DNA from: UBA1181 sp045639525
GTDB taxonomy: Bacteria; Bacteroidota; Bacteroidia; Bacteroidales; Paludibacteraceae
Direction of reading: 5' to 3'
Length of the DNA stretch: 64,000 nt
NCBI GenBank assembly: GCA_045639525.1
Contig: JAZUDI010000037.1
Span: forward strand, 115,526-179,525
The translations under genes were made by a program, and so were the position numbers. Under the pieces are notes generated by a model. It was not told the origin of the DNA, did not search any database, and saw only the letters and a list, made by a program, of their open reading frames with translations. Position 1 is the stretch's first letter, and every line of letters starts with the position of its first letter. Shown here piece after piece: positions 1 to 7,022 of this stretch.

Positions 1-215
1 ATCGTGTTCCGATGGAGATCGATGCCGATGAGTTTATCGGTGTGAAGGGTATGAAGGCGAAGGGTAAGCGAATCCACACTTGGGAGATTCAGCGTATCGA
101 GGAGTTGGAGCCTGTTCGTTTCCCTGAGAAGACGGAGTTGCCGGAAGGTGATTCGGAACCGGAGGGCGATGGAGAGGACGAGAATACGGAGAACCCTCAA
201 TTGTCGTTGTTTTAG
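1..215 (+). CDS. parC: Type IIA DNA topoisomerase A subunit (ParC/GyrA-like), C-terminal end only
   Basis: The frame is open from the left edge (codon phase from base 3), so only about the last 70 residues are present. They contain EFIGVKGMKAKGKR followed by an ELEPVRFPE-like segment and an acidic tail ending in LSLF. This matches the C-terminal end of the Bacteroidales topoisomerase IV/gyrase A-type subunit, which wraps DNA beside the breakage-reunion domain. The next gene starts 22 bases downstream on the same strand. GyrA versus ParC cannot be decided from the tail; ParC is favoured because this ending with an acidic extension is familiar from Bacteroidales ParC. Confidence 0.75.
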   Translation, partial: RVPMEIDADEFIGVKGMKAKGKRIHTWEIQRIEELEPVRFPEKTELPEGDSEPEGDGEDENTENPQLSLF

Positions 216-237
216 TATAGTCTAAATGGAGATGGAT

Positions 238-780
238 ATGAAACACATATTGTCTTTGATCATAACCTTCATTGCATGCCTCTCCGTATGGGGCCAAAAC
301 CCGTACGAAAAATACGAGAAGCTCTATGAGGGTTGTGTGGACGGAAAGGAGTCCACTATCTACGGAGGAACCTACGGTTCGTGGCCTCCGGAGATGAATG
401 TGCCGGAGTTTCCTAATGGTGGAGATGTGGAGTTTACCCGCTTCATCTACGAGAACCTTACCTATCCGGAGGTGGTCGAGTCGTATGATAGCCTCAACAA
501 CCCTGTATTGGCAAAGGGAACGGTGGCTGTCCAGATTGTGATAGACCGTTGCGGAAGGGCGACCCGTCAGGAGATCATCCAGTCGGTGAACGAGGCTTAT
601 GATGAGGAGGCGATGCGCATCATGAATGGTTTGCCGGTGTTCAAGCCGGCGGACTACAAGGGTGTCAGGGTGAAGTGCGCATTGATTGTCCCTGTGAATT
701 TTATGAGAGACAAGATGCCTCGCCAGCCAGAGGGGGATATCATAGAGTTTGATGAAAATTATAATTTTGATGATTGGTGA
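238..780 (+). CDS. Secreted TonB C-terminal-domain protein
   Basis: A 180-aa protein starting at the ATG directly before the signal peptide (MKHILSLIITFIACLSVWGQ); an upstream in-frame ATG at 226 would add four residues. Residues ~90-165 have the TonB C-terminal pattern: KGTVAVQIVIDRCGR (strand with G-rich turn), an EEAMRIMNGLPVFKPA helix and a closing VKCALIVPVNF strand. There is no proline-rich spanning region or N-terminal anchor, so it is a periplasmic TonB-domain protein rather than a classical energy transducer. Its stop overlaps the aroK start by one base (TGATG), indicating translational coupling. Specific role unknown. Confidence 0.8.
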   Translation: MKHILSLIITFIACLSVWGQNPYEKYEKLYEGCVDGKESTIYGGTYGSWPPEMNVPEFPNGGDVEFTRFIYENLTYPEVVESYDSLNNPVLAKGTVAVQIVIDRCGRATRQEIIQSVNEAYDEEAMRIMNGLPVFKPADYKGVRVKCALIVPVNFMRDKMPRQPEGDIIEFDENYNFDDW

Positions 781-1286
781 TGAATAATAAATCAATTTTC
801 CTAATTGGATACATGGGTTGCGGAAAGACACACACGGGTACCCGTCTCTCCCAGAAATATGGCATGGAATTCATCGATTTGGACGCCTATATCGAGAACC
901 GTTTCCATAAGACCATCCCCCAGATTTTCGAGGAGCGGGGAGAAGAGGGATTCCGTAAGTTGGAGCGTGCCATGTTGGAGGAGGTCTGCGCCTTCGAGAA
1001 TGTGATTATCTCAACGGGTGGCGGCGCCGCTTGCTTCTTCGATAATATCGACTTGATGAACCAAAGTGGCGAGACTGTTTACTTGAAGGCCTCACCAGAG
1101 GGGTTGTTCAAGTTCTTGAAGGACGGAAAGGCAACACGCCCGCTGCTAAAGGATAAGAGCGACGATGAGTTGCTTGCCTTTATTGGCGAGGCCTTGGCGA
1201 AACGCGAACCTTTTTATATGCAGGCGAAACATGTCATCGACTCCATGGATGAGTCGGATGTCTTGTTTGACGAATTGTTAAAGTAA
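780..1286 (+). CDS. aroK: Shikimate kinase
   Basis: A 168-aa protein that phosphorylates shikimate at the 3-hydroxyl with ATP in the chorismate pathway; cytoplasmic. The P-loop GYMGCGKT lies at residues 10-17, the shikimate-binding D-x-D (IDLDAY) at 33-35, the STGGGAA glycine motif near 80, and the lid arginine in ATRPLL near 117. Length is normal for AroK. The ATG at 780 overlaps the preceding stop; TTG/GTG codons just upstream are less likely starts. Confidence 0.95.
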   Translation: MNNKSIFLIGYMGCGKTHTGTRLSQKYGMEFIDLDAYIENRFHKTIPQIFEERGEEGFRKLERAMLEEVCAFENVIISTGGGAACFFDNIDLMNQSGETVYLKASPEGLFKFLKDGKATRPLLKDKSDDELLAFIGEALAKREPFYMQAKHVIDSMDESDVLFDELLK

Positions 1287-1323
1287 ATAATGAAAATAGC
1301 ATAGAAGTAAGATTAGGAAAACT

Positions 1324-1351
1324 CTTAACTCTTAATTCTTAACTCTTAATT
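1324..1351 (+). repeat. Perfect 14-bp tandem duplication before guaA
   Basis: CTTAACTCTTAATT occurs twice head to tail (1324-1337, 1338-1351), ending 10 bases before the guaA GTG. It may affect the untranslated leader of guaA, or may simply be slippage in AT-rich spacer DNA. Confidence 0.85.
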
Positions 1352-1361
1352 AAAAAATAAG

Positions 1362-3155
1362 GTGGAGAAAATTATCGTATTGGATTTCGGTGGACAATAT
1401 GCCCACTTGATCGCGAACAGAGTGCGCCGTTTGGGCGTTTTCACTGAAATATGCTCGCCAACAGCCTCTGTGGAGGAGTTGGCTGGCGCGAAGGGTATCA
1501 TCTACAGTGGAGGACCTTCCAGTGTTTATGCGGAGGATGCTCCTGAGTATAACCCCGAGATTTTGAATATCCCAGTGCCTAAGTTGGGAATATGTTACGG
1601 ACACCAGTTGATGGCCTCTCAGTTGGGTGGTAGTGTTCGCCCAGGAAAGGTGAAGGAGTATGGTATCGCGGATCTTCAGTTGAAGGAGGCGCAACACCCA
1701 TTGTTGAAGAATATCCCTGCCTCTTCTCCTATGTGGATGAGCCACGGAGATGCGGTGGAGAAGTTGCCTGAGGGCTATAAGATCATCGCGTCTACCAAGG
1801 ACTGCGAGATCGCCGCTGTGGCGAATGACAGCCGCAAGATCTATGGTATTCAGTTCCACCCAGAGGTGACGCACAGTAAGTATGGTATGAATATCTTGGA
1901 TAACTTCATCGATATCTGCGGCTGCGAGCGTGCTTGGAACATGAAGAGCTACATGCCTTTGATCTCCGAGAAGATCAAGCGTGAGGTGGGCGACCGCAAG
2001 GTCTTCTTGCTTGTCTCCGGCGGTGTGGATAGTACTGTGGCGTTCGTCTTGTTGAATCGCGTGTTGGGTACCGACCGTGTGATGGGCTTGCACATCGACA
2101 ACGGAATGATGCGTATGGATGAGTCGGCTAAGATCATCGACTTCTTGAAGGCGGAGGGAATGAACAACCTTCGCGTGGTGGACGCTACCAACTCTTTCTT
2201 GAGCAGATTGGAGGGCATCACCGCTCCTGAGCAGAAGCGTAAGATCATCGGCGCTACCTTCTTGGTGGTGAAGGATGAGGAGATGGCCAAGTTGAACTTG
2301 GATCCAAAGGAGTGGATGATCGCGCAAGGAACCATCTACCCAGATACCATCGAGAGTGGAGGAACCAAGAACGCCGACTTGATCAAGACTCACCACAACC
2401 GTGTGAAGGAGGTGATGGACTTGATGGAGCAAGGTTTGTTGCTCGAGCCATTGGCTGACCTCTACAAAGATGAGGTTCGTATGTTGGGCGAGGAGCTCGG
2501 CATCCCTCACAACTTGGTATGGAGACATCCGTTCCCAGGTCCTGGTTTGGGCGTGCGTTTGCTTTGTACCGACGGTAAGGGCGAATTCGCGAAAGCGGAG
2601 GAGGTGCCTGGCTTGGCAGAGTACTTGAAAGAGAATAAGATCGAGGGAAGAGTCCTTCCTATCAAGAGTGTGGGTGTGCAGGGCGATGGCCGTACCTATG
2701 CGCAGCCATTCTTGTTGACCACACAAAACCTCACTTGGAAGCAGTGCGAGAAGTTCTCCACTGAGTTGGTGAACCGTTTCAAGGTGATCAACCGTGTGAT
2801 TTGGCAAGTGGGTGTAGCCTCAGAAGAGGAGCCTAAATTGATCGCTCAATACGCTACCAAGGATAAGTTCGATACCTTGCGTAAGTTCGATAATATCTGT
2901 ACCGAGTTTTTGCAGGAGAACGATTTGTACGAGTCTATTTGGCAGATGCCAGTCGTTTCAGTGCCTTTGACGGTGGCGAACAAACCATGCATCGTGATGC
3001 GTCCGGTAAATAGTTCCGAGGCGATGACTGCCAACTTCGCGGAGATCGACCAAAAGTTGTTGGCTGGACTATGGGGCAGATTCGTGGCAGAGGGCGCAGG
3101 CTCTTTGTGGTACGATGTGACTCATAAGCCACCGGGAACCATTGAGTGGGAGTAG
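1362..3155 (+). CDS. guaA: GMP synthase (glutamine-hydrolysing)
   Basis: Converts XMP to GMP using ATP and glutamine. The N-terminal class I amidotransferase has nucleophile Cys78 (KLGICYGHQ) with His166/Glu168 (FHPEVT). The ATP-pyrophosphatase P-loop SGGVDST is at 219-225. The C-terminal dimerisation domain has GVQGDGRTYAQPF and ends KPPGTIEWE, the conserved GuaA C-terminus. At 597 aa it is longer than the usual 510-525; the extra length lies in the C-terminal half after HPFPGPGLGVR, an enlarged dimerisation domain. The start is GTG at 1362; no ATG fits near the conserved IIVLDFGGQY beginning. A strong hairpin follows at 3193. Confidence 0.97.
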   Translation: MEKIIVLDFGGQYAHLIANRVRRLGVFTEICSPTASVEELAGAKGIIYSGGPSSVYAEDAPEYNPEILNIPVPKLGICYGHQLMASQLGGSVRPGKVKEYGIADLQLKEAQHPLLKNIPASSPMWMSHGDAVEKLPEGYKIIASTKDCEIAAVANDSRKIYGIQFHPEVTHSKYGMNILDNFIDICGCERAWNMKSYMPLISEKIKREVGDRKVFLLVSGGVDSTVAFVLLNRVLGTDRVMGLHIDNGMMRMDESAKIIDFLKAEGMNNLRVVDATNSFLSRLEGITAPEQKRKIIGATFLVVKDEEMAKLNLDPKEWMIAQGTIYPDTIESGGTKNADLIKTHHNRVKEVMDLMEQGLLLEPLADLYKDEVRMLGEELGIPHNLVWRHPFPGPGLGVRLLCTDGKGEFAKAEEVPGLAEYLKENKIEGRVLPIKSVGVQGDGRTYAQPFLLTTQNLTWKQCEKFSTELVNRFKVINRVIWQVGVASEEEPKLIAQYATKDKFDTLRKFDNICTEFLQENDLYESIWQMPVVSVPLTVANKPCIVMRPVNSSEAMTANFAEIDQKLLAGLWGRFVAEGAGSLWYDVTHKPPGTIEWE

Positions 3156-3159
3156 TTCG

Positions 3160-3191
3160 AATTAAGAATTTTGAAATATGAATTTTGAATT
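3160..3191 (+). repeat. AT-rich degenerate tandem repeat (TGAATTTTGAAT type)
   Basis: Spacer with alternating AAGAATTTTGAAATATG / AATTTTGAATTGG words between the guaA stop and its terminator. The same kind of repeat is at 58014-58044 next to prfB, suggesting a dispersed low-complexity repeat. Function unknown. Confidence 0.5.
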
Positions 3192-3192
3192 G

Positions 3193-3215
3193 GAGGCACC
3201 TGATGAGGGTGCCTC
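3193..3215 (+). terminator. guaA terminator hairpin
   Basis: Perfect stem GAGGCACC (3193-3200) with GGTGCCTC (3208-3215), 7-base loop, then TAATGTTATTTTA. A decayed copy of this hairpin and its flank lies near 4407-4435. Confidence 0.7.
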
Positions 3216-3317
3216 TAATGTTATTTTATGATGTCGTATTTTTGATTATATTTGTGGGAGAATAATTCAACTTGTGATTGGATGAATACTAACGTAGTGG
3301 AAAACATCAGAATACTC

Positions 3318-3788
3318 ATGCGACGAATCTTTTCCCTATTGATCTTGTTTTGCTCAATGACCTTTCCGTCATTTGCTCAAAATGTGCGAGATACGTTGTT
3401 GAACGATTTCGAGTGGGATATCTATGACATGTACTATTCCGAGGCGTTCTGGAAACCTGAAACGGAGTCACAATTCAGGGAACTTGTTGATTTTATAGAC
3501 AAGGTTGATACTTTTTTTGTGGTAGAAGCTCACACGGACATAAGGGGTTCTGAACAGTATTGCCTTAAGTTGTCAAATTCAGGGGCGTACTATTTTGGCT
3601 GGCAAATAAAAAAGAGACTTAAGGATCCTGATAAAGTGATATTGACCATTGGATTTGGAAAGGGGAAGCCCTATATTGAGCATCCGCAAAGTGAGGCGGA
3701 GCATGCATTGAATCGTCGCTGGTTAGTGCGTTTCGCAACCGAGGCAGAGGTGCGGGCGCATAAGAAGGATAAAATGCTCCGTCAATGA
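3318..3788 (+). CDS. Secreted OmpA-like peptidoglycan-associated domain protein
   Basis: 156 aa from the ATG preceding a clear signal peptide (MRRIFSLLILFCSMTFPSFA, cleaved before QNV); the longer frame from 3252 begins in leader DNA. The rest is an OmpA C-terminal fold: FFVVEAHTDIRGSEQYCLKLSNSGA corresponds to the usual G-H-T-D..G....N..LS..RA motif, and the end has IGFGKGKPYIEHPQSEAEHALNRRW. No outer-membrane barrel precedes it, so it is probably a free periplasmic cell-wall-binding protein. A -7-like TATATTTGT at 3247-3255 precedes it. Confidence 0.8.
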   Translation: MRRIFSLLILFCSMTFPSFAQNVRDTLLNDFEWDIYDMYYSEAFWKPETESQFRELVDFIDKVDTFFVVEAHTDIRGSEQYCLKLSNSGAYYFGWQIKKRLKDPDKVILTIGFGKGKPYIEHPQSEAEHALNRRWLVRFATEAEVRAHKKDKMLRQ

Positions 3789-3791
3789 TGG

Positions 3792-3822
3792 TTGACATTG
3801 TCTTGAAAAATACTATTTTTGT
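3792..3822 (+). promoter_or_regulatory. Bacteroidota promoter for the DUF4160/DUF2442 pair
   Basis: TTG at 3792-3794, then exactly 19 bases, then TATTTTTGT at 3814-3822, matching TTG-N19-TAnnTTTGY. Transcription would start near 3829, ~36 bases before the DUF4160 ATG. Confidence 0.65.
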
Positions 3823-3864
3823 GTTTGTAAAACTATATGTTTATCACACTAAGCAATAGAAAAA

Positions 3865-4107
3865 ATGCCTACGATTTTTATATTTTTCGGTTTGCGATTT
3901 ATGTTCTATTCTGATGATCATGAACCAATTCATGTTCATGTGATTAAGGATGCTCATGAAGCAAAATATAATGTTGAAAAGATTGAACAGATATACAACC
4001 ATGGATTTAAGGTTCATGAGCTAAAACTGATAGAATCTGTCATTGAGGAGAATCGAGAGGTTATTATTGATCGGTGGAATAATTATTTTAAGAAGGATTG
4101 CCTATGA
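3865..4107 (+). CDS. DUF4160 protein
   Basis: 80 aa. The signature is FFGLRFMFYSDDHEPIHVHV near the N-terminus, followed by a helical stretch ending in RWNNYF, as in DUF4160 proteins. These are usually encoded next to a DUF2442 gene and have been suggested to form toxin-antitoxin-like or regulatory pairs; biochemical function is unproven. The stop overlaps the next start by ATGA, so the two are translationally coupled. It has its own promoter at 3792-3822. Confidence 0.85.
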   Translation: MPTIFIFFGLRFMFYSDDHEPIHVHVIKDAHEAKYNVEKIEQIYNHGFKVHELKLIESVIEENREVIIDRWNNYFKKDCL

Positions 4108-4370
4108 TGACAATAAAGAGAGTATGGGTGGATGATAATGCGGTCTATGCGGAAACAGAGGACGGTAAGATGGCTAGTTATTTGTTTTCTCAGTGGCCAA
4201 CGTTAAACAACGCTACCCAGTCCCAACGAGAAGATTTCTTTCTTTCCTATTCTGGAATTCATTGGCCTCAATTAGATGAAGACCTTAGTTTTGAGGGAAT
4301 GTTCTCCCAAGCACGATTATGTGAACATACTATGGCAGAGGATTCGGTCGTTTATTTGTCGGATAAATGA
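4104..4370 (+). CDS. DUF2442 protein
   Basis: 88 aa starting at an ATG overlapping the DUF4160 stop (an alternative ATG follows at 4107). It contains VWVDDNAVYAETEDGKM, then WPTLNNATQSQREDF and GIHWPQLDEDLSFEGM, the diagnostic DUF2442 core. It is the usual partner of DUF4160; any antitoxin-like role is inferred from pairing only. A truncated second copy of the 5' end lies ~375 bases downstream. Confidence 0.88.
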   Translation: MMTIKRVWVDDNAVYAETEDGKMASYLFSQWPTLNNATQSQREDFFLSYSGIHWPQLDEDLSFEGMFSQARLCEHTMAEDSVVYLSDK

Positions 4371-4476
4371 TGATGTTTGAAATAATTAAGTAAGTCGAAT
4401 GATAAGTTGGAGTCGTCTGATGAGGGTGCCTCTGATTGTTTTATAGGTGGAATGTTTTTTTTAAGAAGTAGTATCT

Positions 4477-4602
4477 ATGATGACAATAAAGAAAGTATGG
4501 GTGGACGACACTGCGGTTTATGCAAAAAGTGATAGTATTATATTTATAATCTTCATAGAACTAGTATATAATATTAGGATTCAGATACAAATTCAAAGAT
4601 AG
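4477..4602 (+). pseudogene. Truncated duplicate of the DUF2442 gene
   Basis: Begins MMTIKKVWVDDTAVYA, nearly identical to the intact gene at 4104, but after about 16 codons (near 4525) the sequence switches to an unrelated AT-rich frame that stops at 4602. The upstream flank (4407-4435) also copies the guaA terminator region. This is the scar of a local duplication followed by deletion or replacement. Confidence 0.75.
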
Positions 4603-4951
4603 CGTGAATTTCCTTCGCATCCTCTTCTGTCATCTCAATTTAAAACCTTATTGTATTCTCTGTTTCATATTTTTTCAAATACCATAAGTACACATCAGAC
4701 CAAACATAAATTAACTCTAAAGGTTCCCCTGTCATTGCATTAAAAACGACTTTTCTATCACCGTCTATAATGATTTTACCACAATTGACAGAAGAAGATC
4801 CTAAAAAATAAACTATGTTTTTTGTGGTATCGCTAAGTCCCCAAAAGTATGAGGTTCTTTTATTGAAAATAAGTAAAGTGTTTGTACTCAATGTCATGAG
4901 GGAAAATAGTGAGAGGATATAAAGAAAATGTTGAGTGTATGCGATGTACAA
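4574..4951 (-). pseudogene. Broken small gene: missing normal start, in-frame stop near the 3' end
   Basis: A 103-residue frame (4951-4640) with a hydrophobic N-terminal segment (FLYILSLFSLMTLSTNTLLIF) and a small domain with VVFNAMTGEPLELIYVWSDVY. Two signs of decay. First, the only start covering the hydrophobic segment is a TTG inside the repeated promoter element at 4945-5072, as if that element replaced the true 5' end. Second, the TAA at 4642-4640 is followed in the same frame by about 20 protein-like residues (IEMTEEDAKEIHAIFEF) to a second stop at 4574. Family not recognised. Confidence 0.45.
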
Positions 4952-5072
4952 TCCGTGAAAACGTACAAAATGTGAAGTTCATAACCTGTCCGTCCGCTTT
5001 TCACAAGCTGTCCGCGGTACCCCGGAATCGTGCCATACCTTTGCATTGTCAACGGGAAGGAAAGACAATCCC
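4945..5072 (+). promoter_or_regulatory. Duplicated promoter/operator element, copy A
   Basis: About 125 bases almost identical to 6841-6965. It holds TGTACAATC, GTGAAAACGTACAAAAT, two direct TGTCCG boxes at 4987 and 5009 (22 bases, two helical turns apart) and a consensus -7 box TACCTTTGC at 5036-5044, 27 bases after the second box. No -33 TTG is seen at the right spacing, which fits activator-dependent transcription. It drives the 47-aa gene at 5118. The AraC regulator encoded between the two copies is the natural candidate binder (inference). Confidence 0.75.
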
Positions 5073-5117
5073 AATGACAGAGAAAAATTGATTTATTAAC
5101 AATTAAATTTTAAGGTT

Positions 5118-5261
5118 ATGCATACGAACGACGTTTATTTCCCATTCTATTTAGCGGATGTCCCTCAACAAGAAATCGAAGATCCTAAGACTCGTAAAAT
5201 GATGTTGATCATAGGCGCATTTTATTTGGCCGTTATCTTATTGCTCTGTCTTTTATTTTAA
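5118..5261 (+). CDS. 47-aa single-pass membrane protein
   Basis: ATG at 5118, stop TAA at 5259-5261. The first ~28 residues are soluble and acidic (HTNDVYFPFYLADVP, then QQEIEDPKTRK), followed by one hydrophobic helix (MMLIIGAFYLAVILLLCLLF) to the end. Family not recognised. It sits directly behind promoter element A, which it shares with the tyrosine phosphatase at 7023, and is closed by a strong terminator. A dedicated promoter plus terminator supports it as a real gene, perhaps a small regulatory or stress membrane peptide. Confidence 0.65.
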   Translation: MHTNDVYFPFYLADVPQQEIEDPKTRKMMLIIGAFYLAVILLLCLLF

Positions 5262-5282
5262 ATTCTATGCTTGCATAGAAGC

Positions 5283-5328
5283 AAAGCCAACATCGGTGCG
5301 ATGAACTGATGTTGGCTTTGTCGTTTTA
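5283..5328 (+). terminator. Rho-independent terminator
   Basis: 12-bp perfect stem AAAGCCAACATC / GATGTTGGCTTT (5283-5294 and 5308-5319) followed by GTCGTTTT. Ends the 47-aa gene transcript. Confidence 0.8.
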
Positions 5329-5466
5329 GGCCATTTTTAGTTTCAAATGAAAGTGTCGATTCTCACGGCGATTTGCGCGGGATTTGTGCCCTCTTCCTTT
5401 TTTATCCGACATAAAATTCGTAAATTCGCGCTCTGAAATTATGAATTAGAAAATAGCGAATTGGGT

Positions 5467-6735
5467 ATGAATACTTACATCTCACCGTTTGAGTATCTTG
5501 GAATAATGATTCAGGGCGGAAACGTCTTCTATTTTTTGATTAACACCATCTTCCTATTTGGGGTTTTGCCTAAACTGCAACCCAAAAGAAACGAGGCGAC
5601 AGCTGCTATTCATAGATCGCTGGGCTGGTTGCTGCTCTTCTATCTCATCAACTATGCGATGTGGATTGTCCCCGAACTCTTTCAACCCAATTGCGGTTAC
5701 TACCAAATCGGCAGGGTATATCCCAACTATAATACATTCATGGAATACATGGATTTGGCGATCTTGCCACTCTCCATGGTGTTTGGCTCCACCGTGCTAT
5801 TGGGTAGAATGCCTAAGAAGTGGATGGGCGCCGCCATCATCACCCCATACCTTCTCTATGCCGCCAACGATATATGTGGCATCCTTCCGTTCAAACTCTA
5901 CACCTTCGCCTATGTCACCACTATTCTTACCGTCATGGCGCAGTTGGCATGGTACGGACATTTCATCAAAAGGTTCGATAAGAAGTTGGTGGAGAATTGC
6001 TCGAATATCGACAGGAGAAGCACCAAATGGGTGTTCTGGACCCTTGTTCCGCTCGTTGCGCTCACGTTGCTCTACATCCCGCTCAATATGCTTTCTGAGG
6101 TTGACGAATATATGGTGATCTATGACTTCCTTACCTTCATCTTCCTCTCTGGTATTGTGGGTTGCGCCCTTTCGCACAAGGTGGATGACATGACCATCGA
6201 CCTGATCAAGGAGCAACTTCAGGAGTTGAAACCTGAGGAGAATAGGTATATCAACGAGTTTAAGGAGGATTTCGCGCAACCTTCGCCTGTGAACCCAACT
6301 ACAGCAGTTGAGCCGGAACCGGAGATTGCCAATGCGGAGTCAGTTGTTAAGGAAAGTCCAACGGCAGCCTTCCAGGAAACGGAGAGCAAGCCTTCAGCCG
6401 GTGCGACCAAATTCGTGAACTTTGCGGAGACCCTTGACAAGTTGGAAGGTGATAAATTCTATTTGGATACGGAGGTCAACATCGATTGGATTTCGAGCAA
6501 GTTGGGTACCAACCGCCATTATGTCTCTGAATACCTCAATCAAGTGAAGCATGTCACCTTCTACGAATATGTCAACACTTTGCGCCTGAATCACGCTGAG
6601 CGACTGCTGAAAGAGGGGAAGGAGACGGTTGCGGATGTCGCCTTTATCAGCGGCTTCAACAGTGACCATACATTCCGTAGACTTTTCAAGGAGAGATATG
6701 GTTGCACACCGTTGCAGTATCAAAAGAGTGCGTGA
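5467..6735 (+). CDS. Membrane-bound AraC-family transcriptional regulator
   Basis: 422 aa from ATG 5467 (a TTG at 5461 is less likely). Residues ~1-245 form about seven hydrophobic helices, a 7TM-like sensor. A soluble Pro/Glu-rich linker (~245-320) follows. The last ~100 residues are an AraC-type double helix-turn-helix: WISSKLGTNRHYVSEYLN then VADVAFISGFNSDHTFRRLFKERYGCTPLQYQ. It would bind DNA at the membrane in response to a membrane or periplasmic cue. It lies between the two copies of the TGTCCG promoter element, so autogenous regional control is likely but unproven. A terminator follows. Confidence 0.85.
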   Translation: MNTYISPFEYLGIMIQGGNVFYFLINTIFLFGVLPKLQPKRNEATAAIHRSLGWLLLFYLINYAMWIVPELFQPNCGYYQIGRVYPNYNTFMEYMDLAILPLSMVFGSTVLLGRMPKKWMGAAIITPYLLYAANDICGILPFKLYTFAYVTTILTVMAQLAWYGHFIKRFDKKLVENCSNIDRRSTKWVFWTLVPLVALTLLYIPLNMLSEVDEYMVIYDFLTFIFLSGIVGCALSHKVDDMTIDLIKEQLQELKPEENRYINEFKEDFAQPSPVNPTTAVEPEPEIANAESVVKESPTAAFQETESKPSAGATKFVNFAETLDKLEGDKFYLDTEVNIDWISSKLGTNRHYVSEYLNQVKHVTFYEYVNTLRLNHAERLLKEGKETVADVAFISGFNSDHTFRRLFKERYGCTPLQYQKSA

Positions 6736-6763
6736 TAATAAGCTGCCCAATCTCATAGGAAAG

Positions 6764-6794
6764 GCGTCGCATCGTTGATGTGACGCTTTTTTTT
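6764..6794 (+). terminator. Rho-independent terminator
   Basis: GCGTCGCATC (6764-6773) pairs with GATGTGACGC (6777-6786), one G-U, 3-base loop, followed by eight T. Ends the AraC-regulator gene. Confidence 0.85.
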
Positions 6795-6840
6795 GCATTG
6801 TTTTTCTTGTATCTATCTGATATGTAGTGTTTTAATAAAA

Positions 6841-6965
6841 TGTACAATCTGTGAAAACGTACAAAATATGAAGTTCACAACCTGTCCGTCCGCTTTTCAT
6901 CAGCTGTCCGCGGCACCCCGGAATCTTACCCTACTTTTGCATTGTCAACGGGGAGGAACAATCCC
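6841..6965 (+). promoter_or_regulatory. Duplicated promoter/operator element, copy B
   Basis: Near-identical partner of 4945-5072. TGTCCG boxes at 6883 and 6905 (22-base spacing) and -7 box TACTTTTGC at 6932-6940, again 27 bases from the second box. It drives the lipoprotein tyrosine phosphatase at 7023 with a ~70-base leader. Conserved spacing plus scattered substitutions outside the boxes suggests functional conservation. Confidence 0.75.
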
Positions 6966-7022
6966 TTGAAGACTTCGGAAATATTGAAATAACAAATGAA
7001 AATTATTTATAAACATTAAAAG

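Noticed and set aside
34..831. 265-codon minus-strand frame
   Set aside because: Antisense to the TonB-domain gene and the topoisomerase end, which have clear homology.
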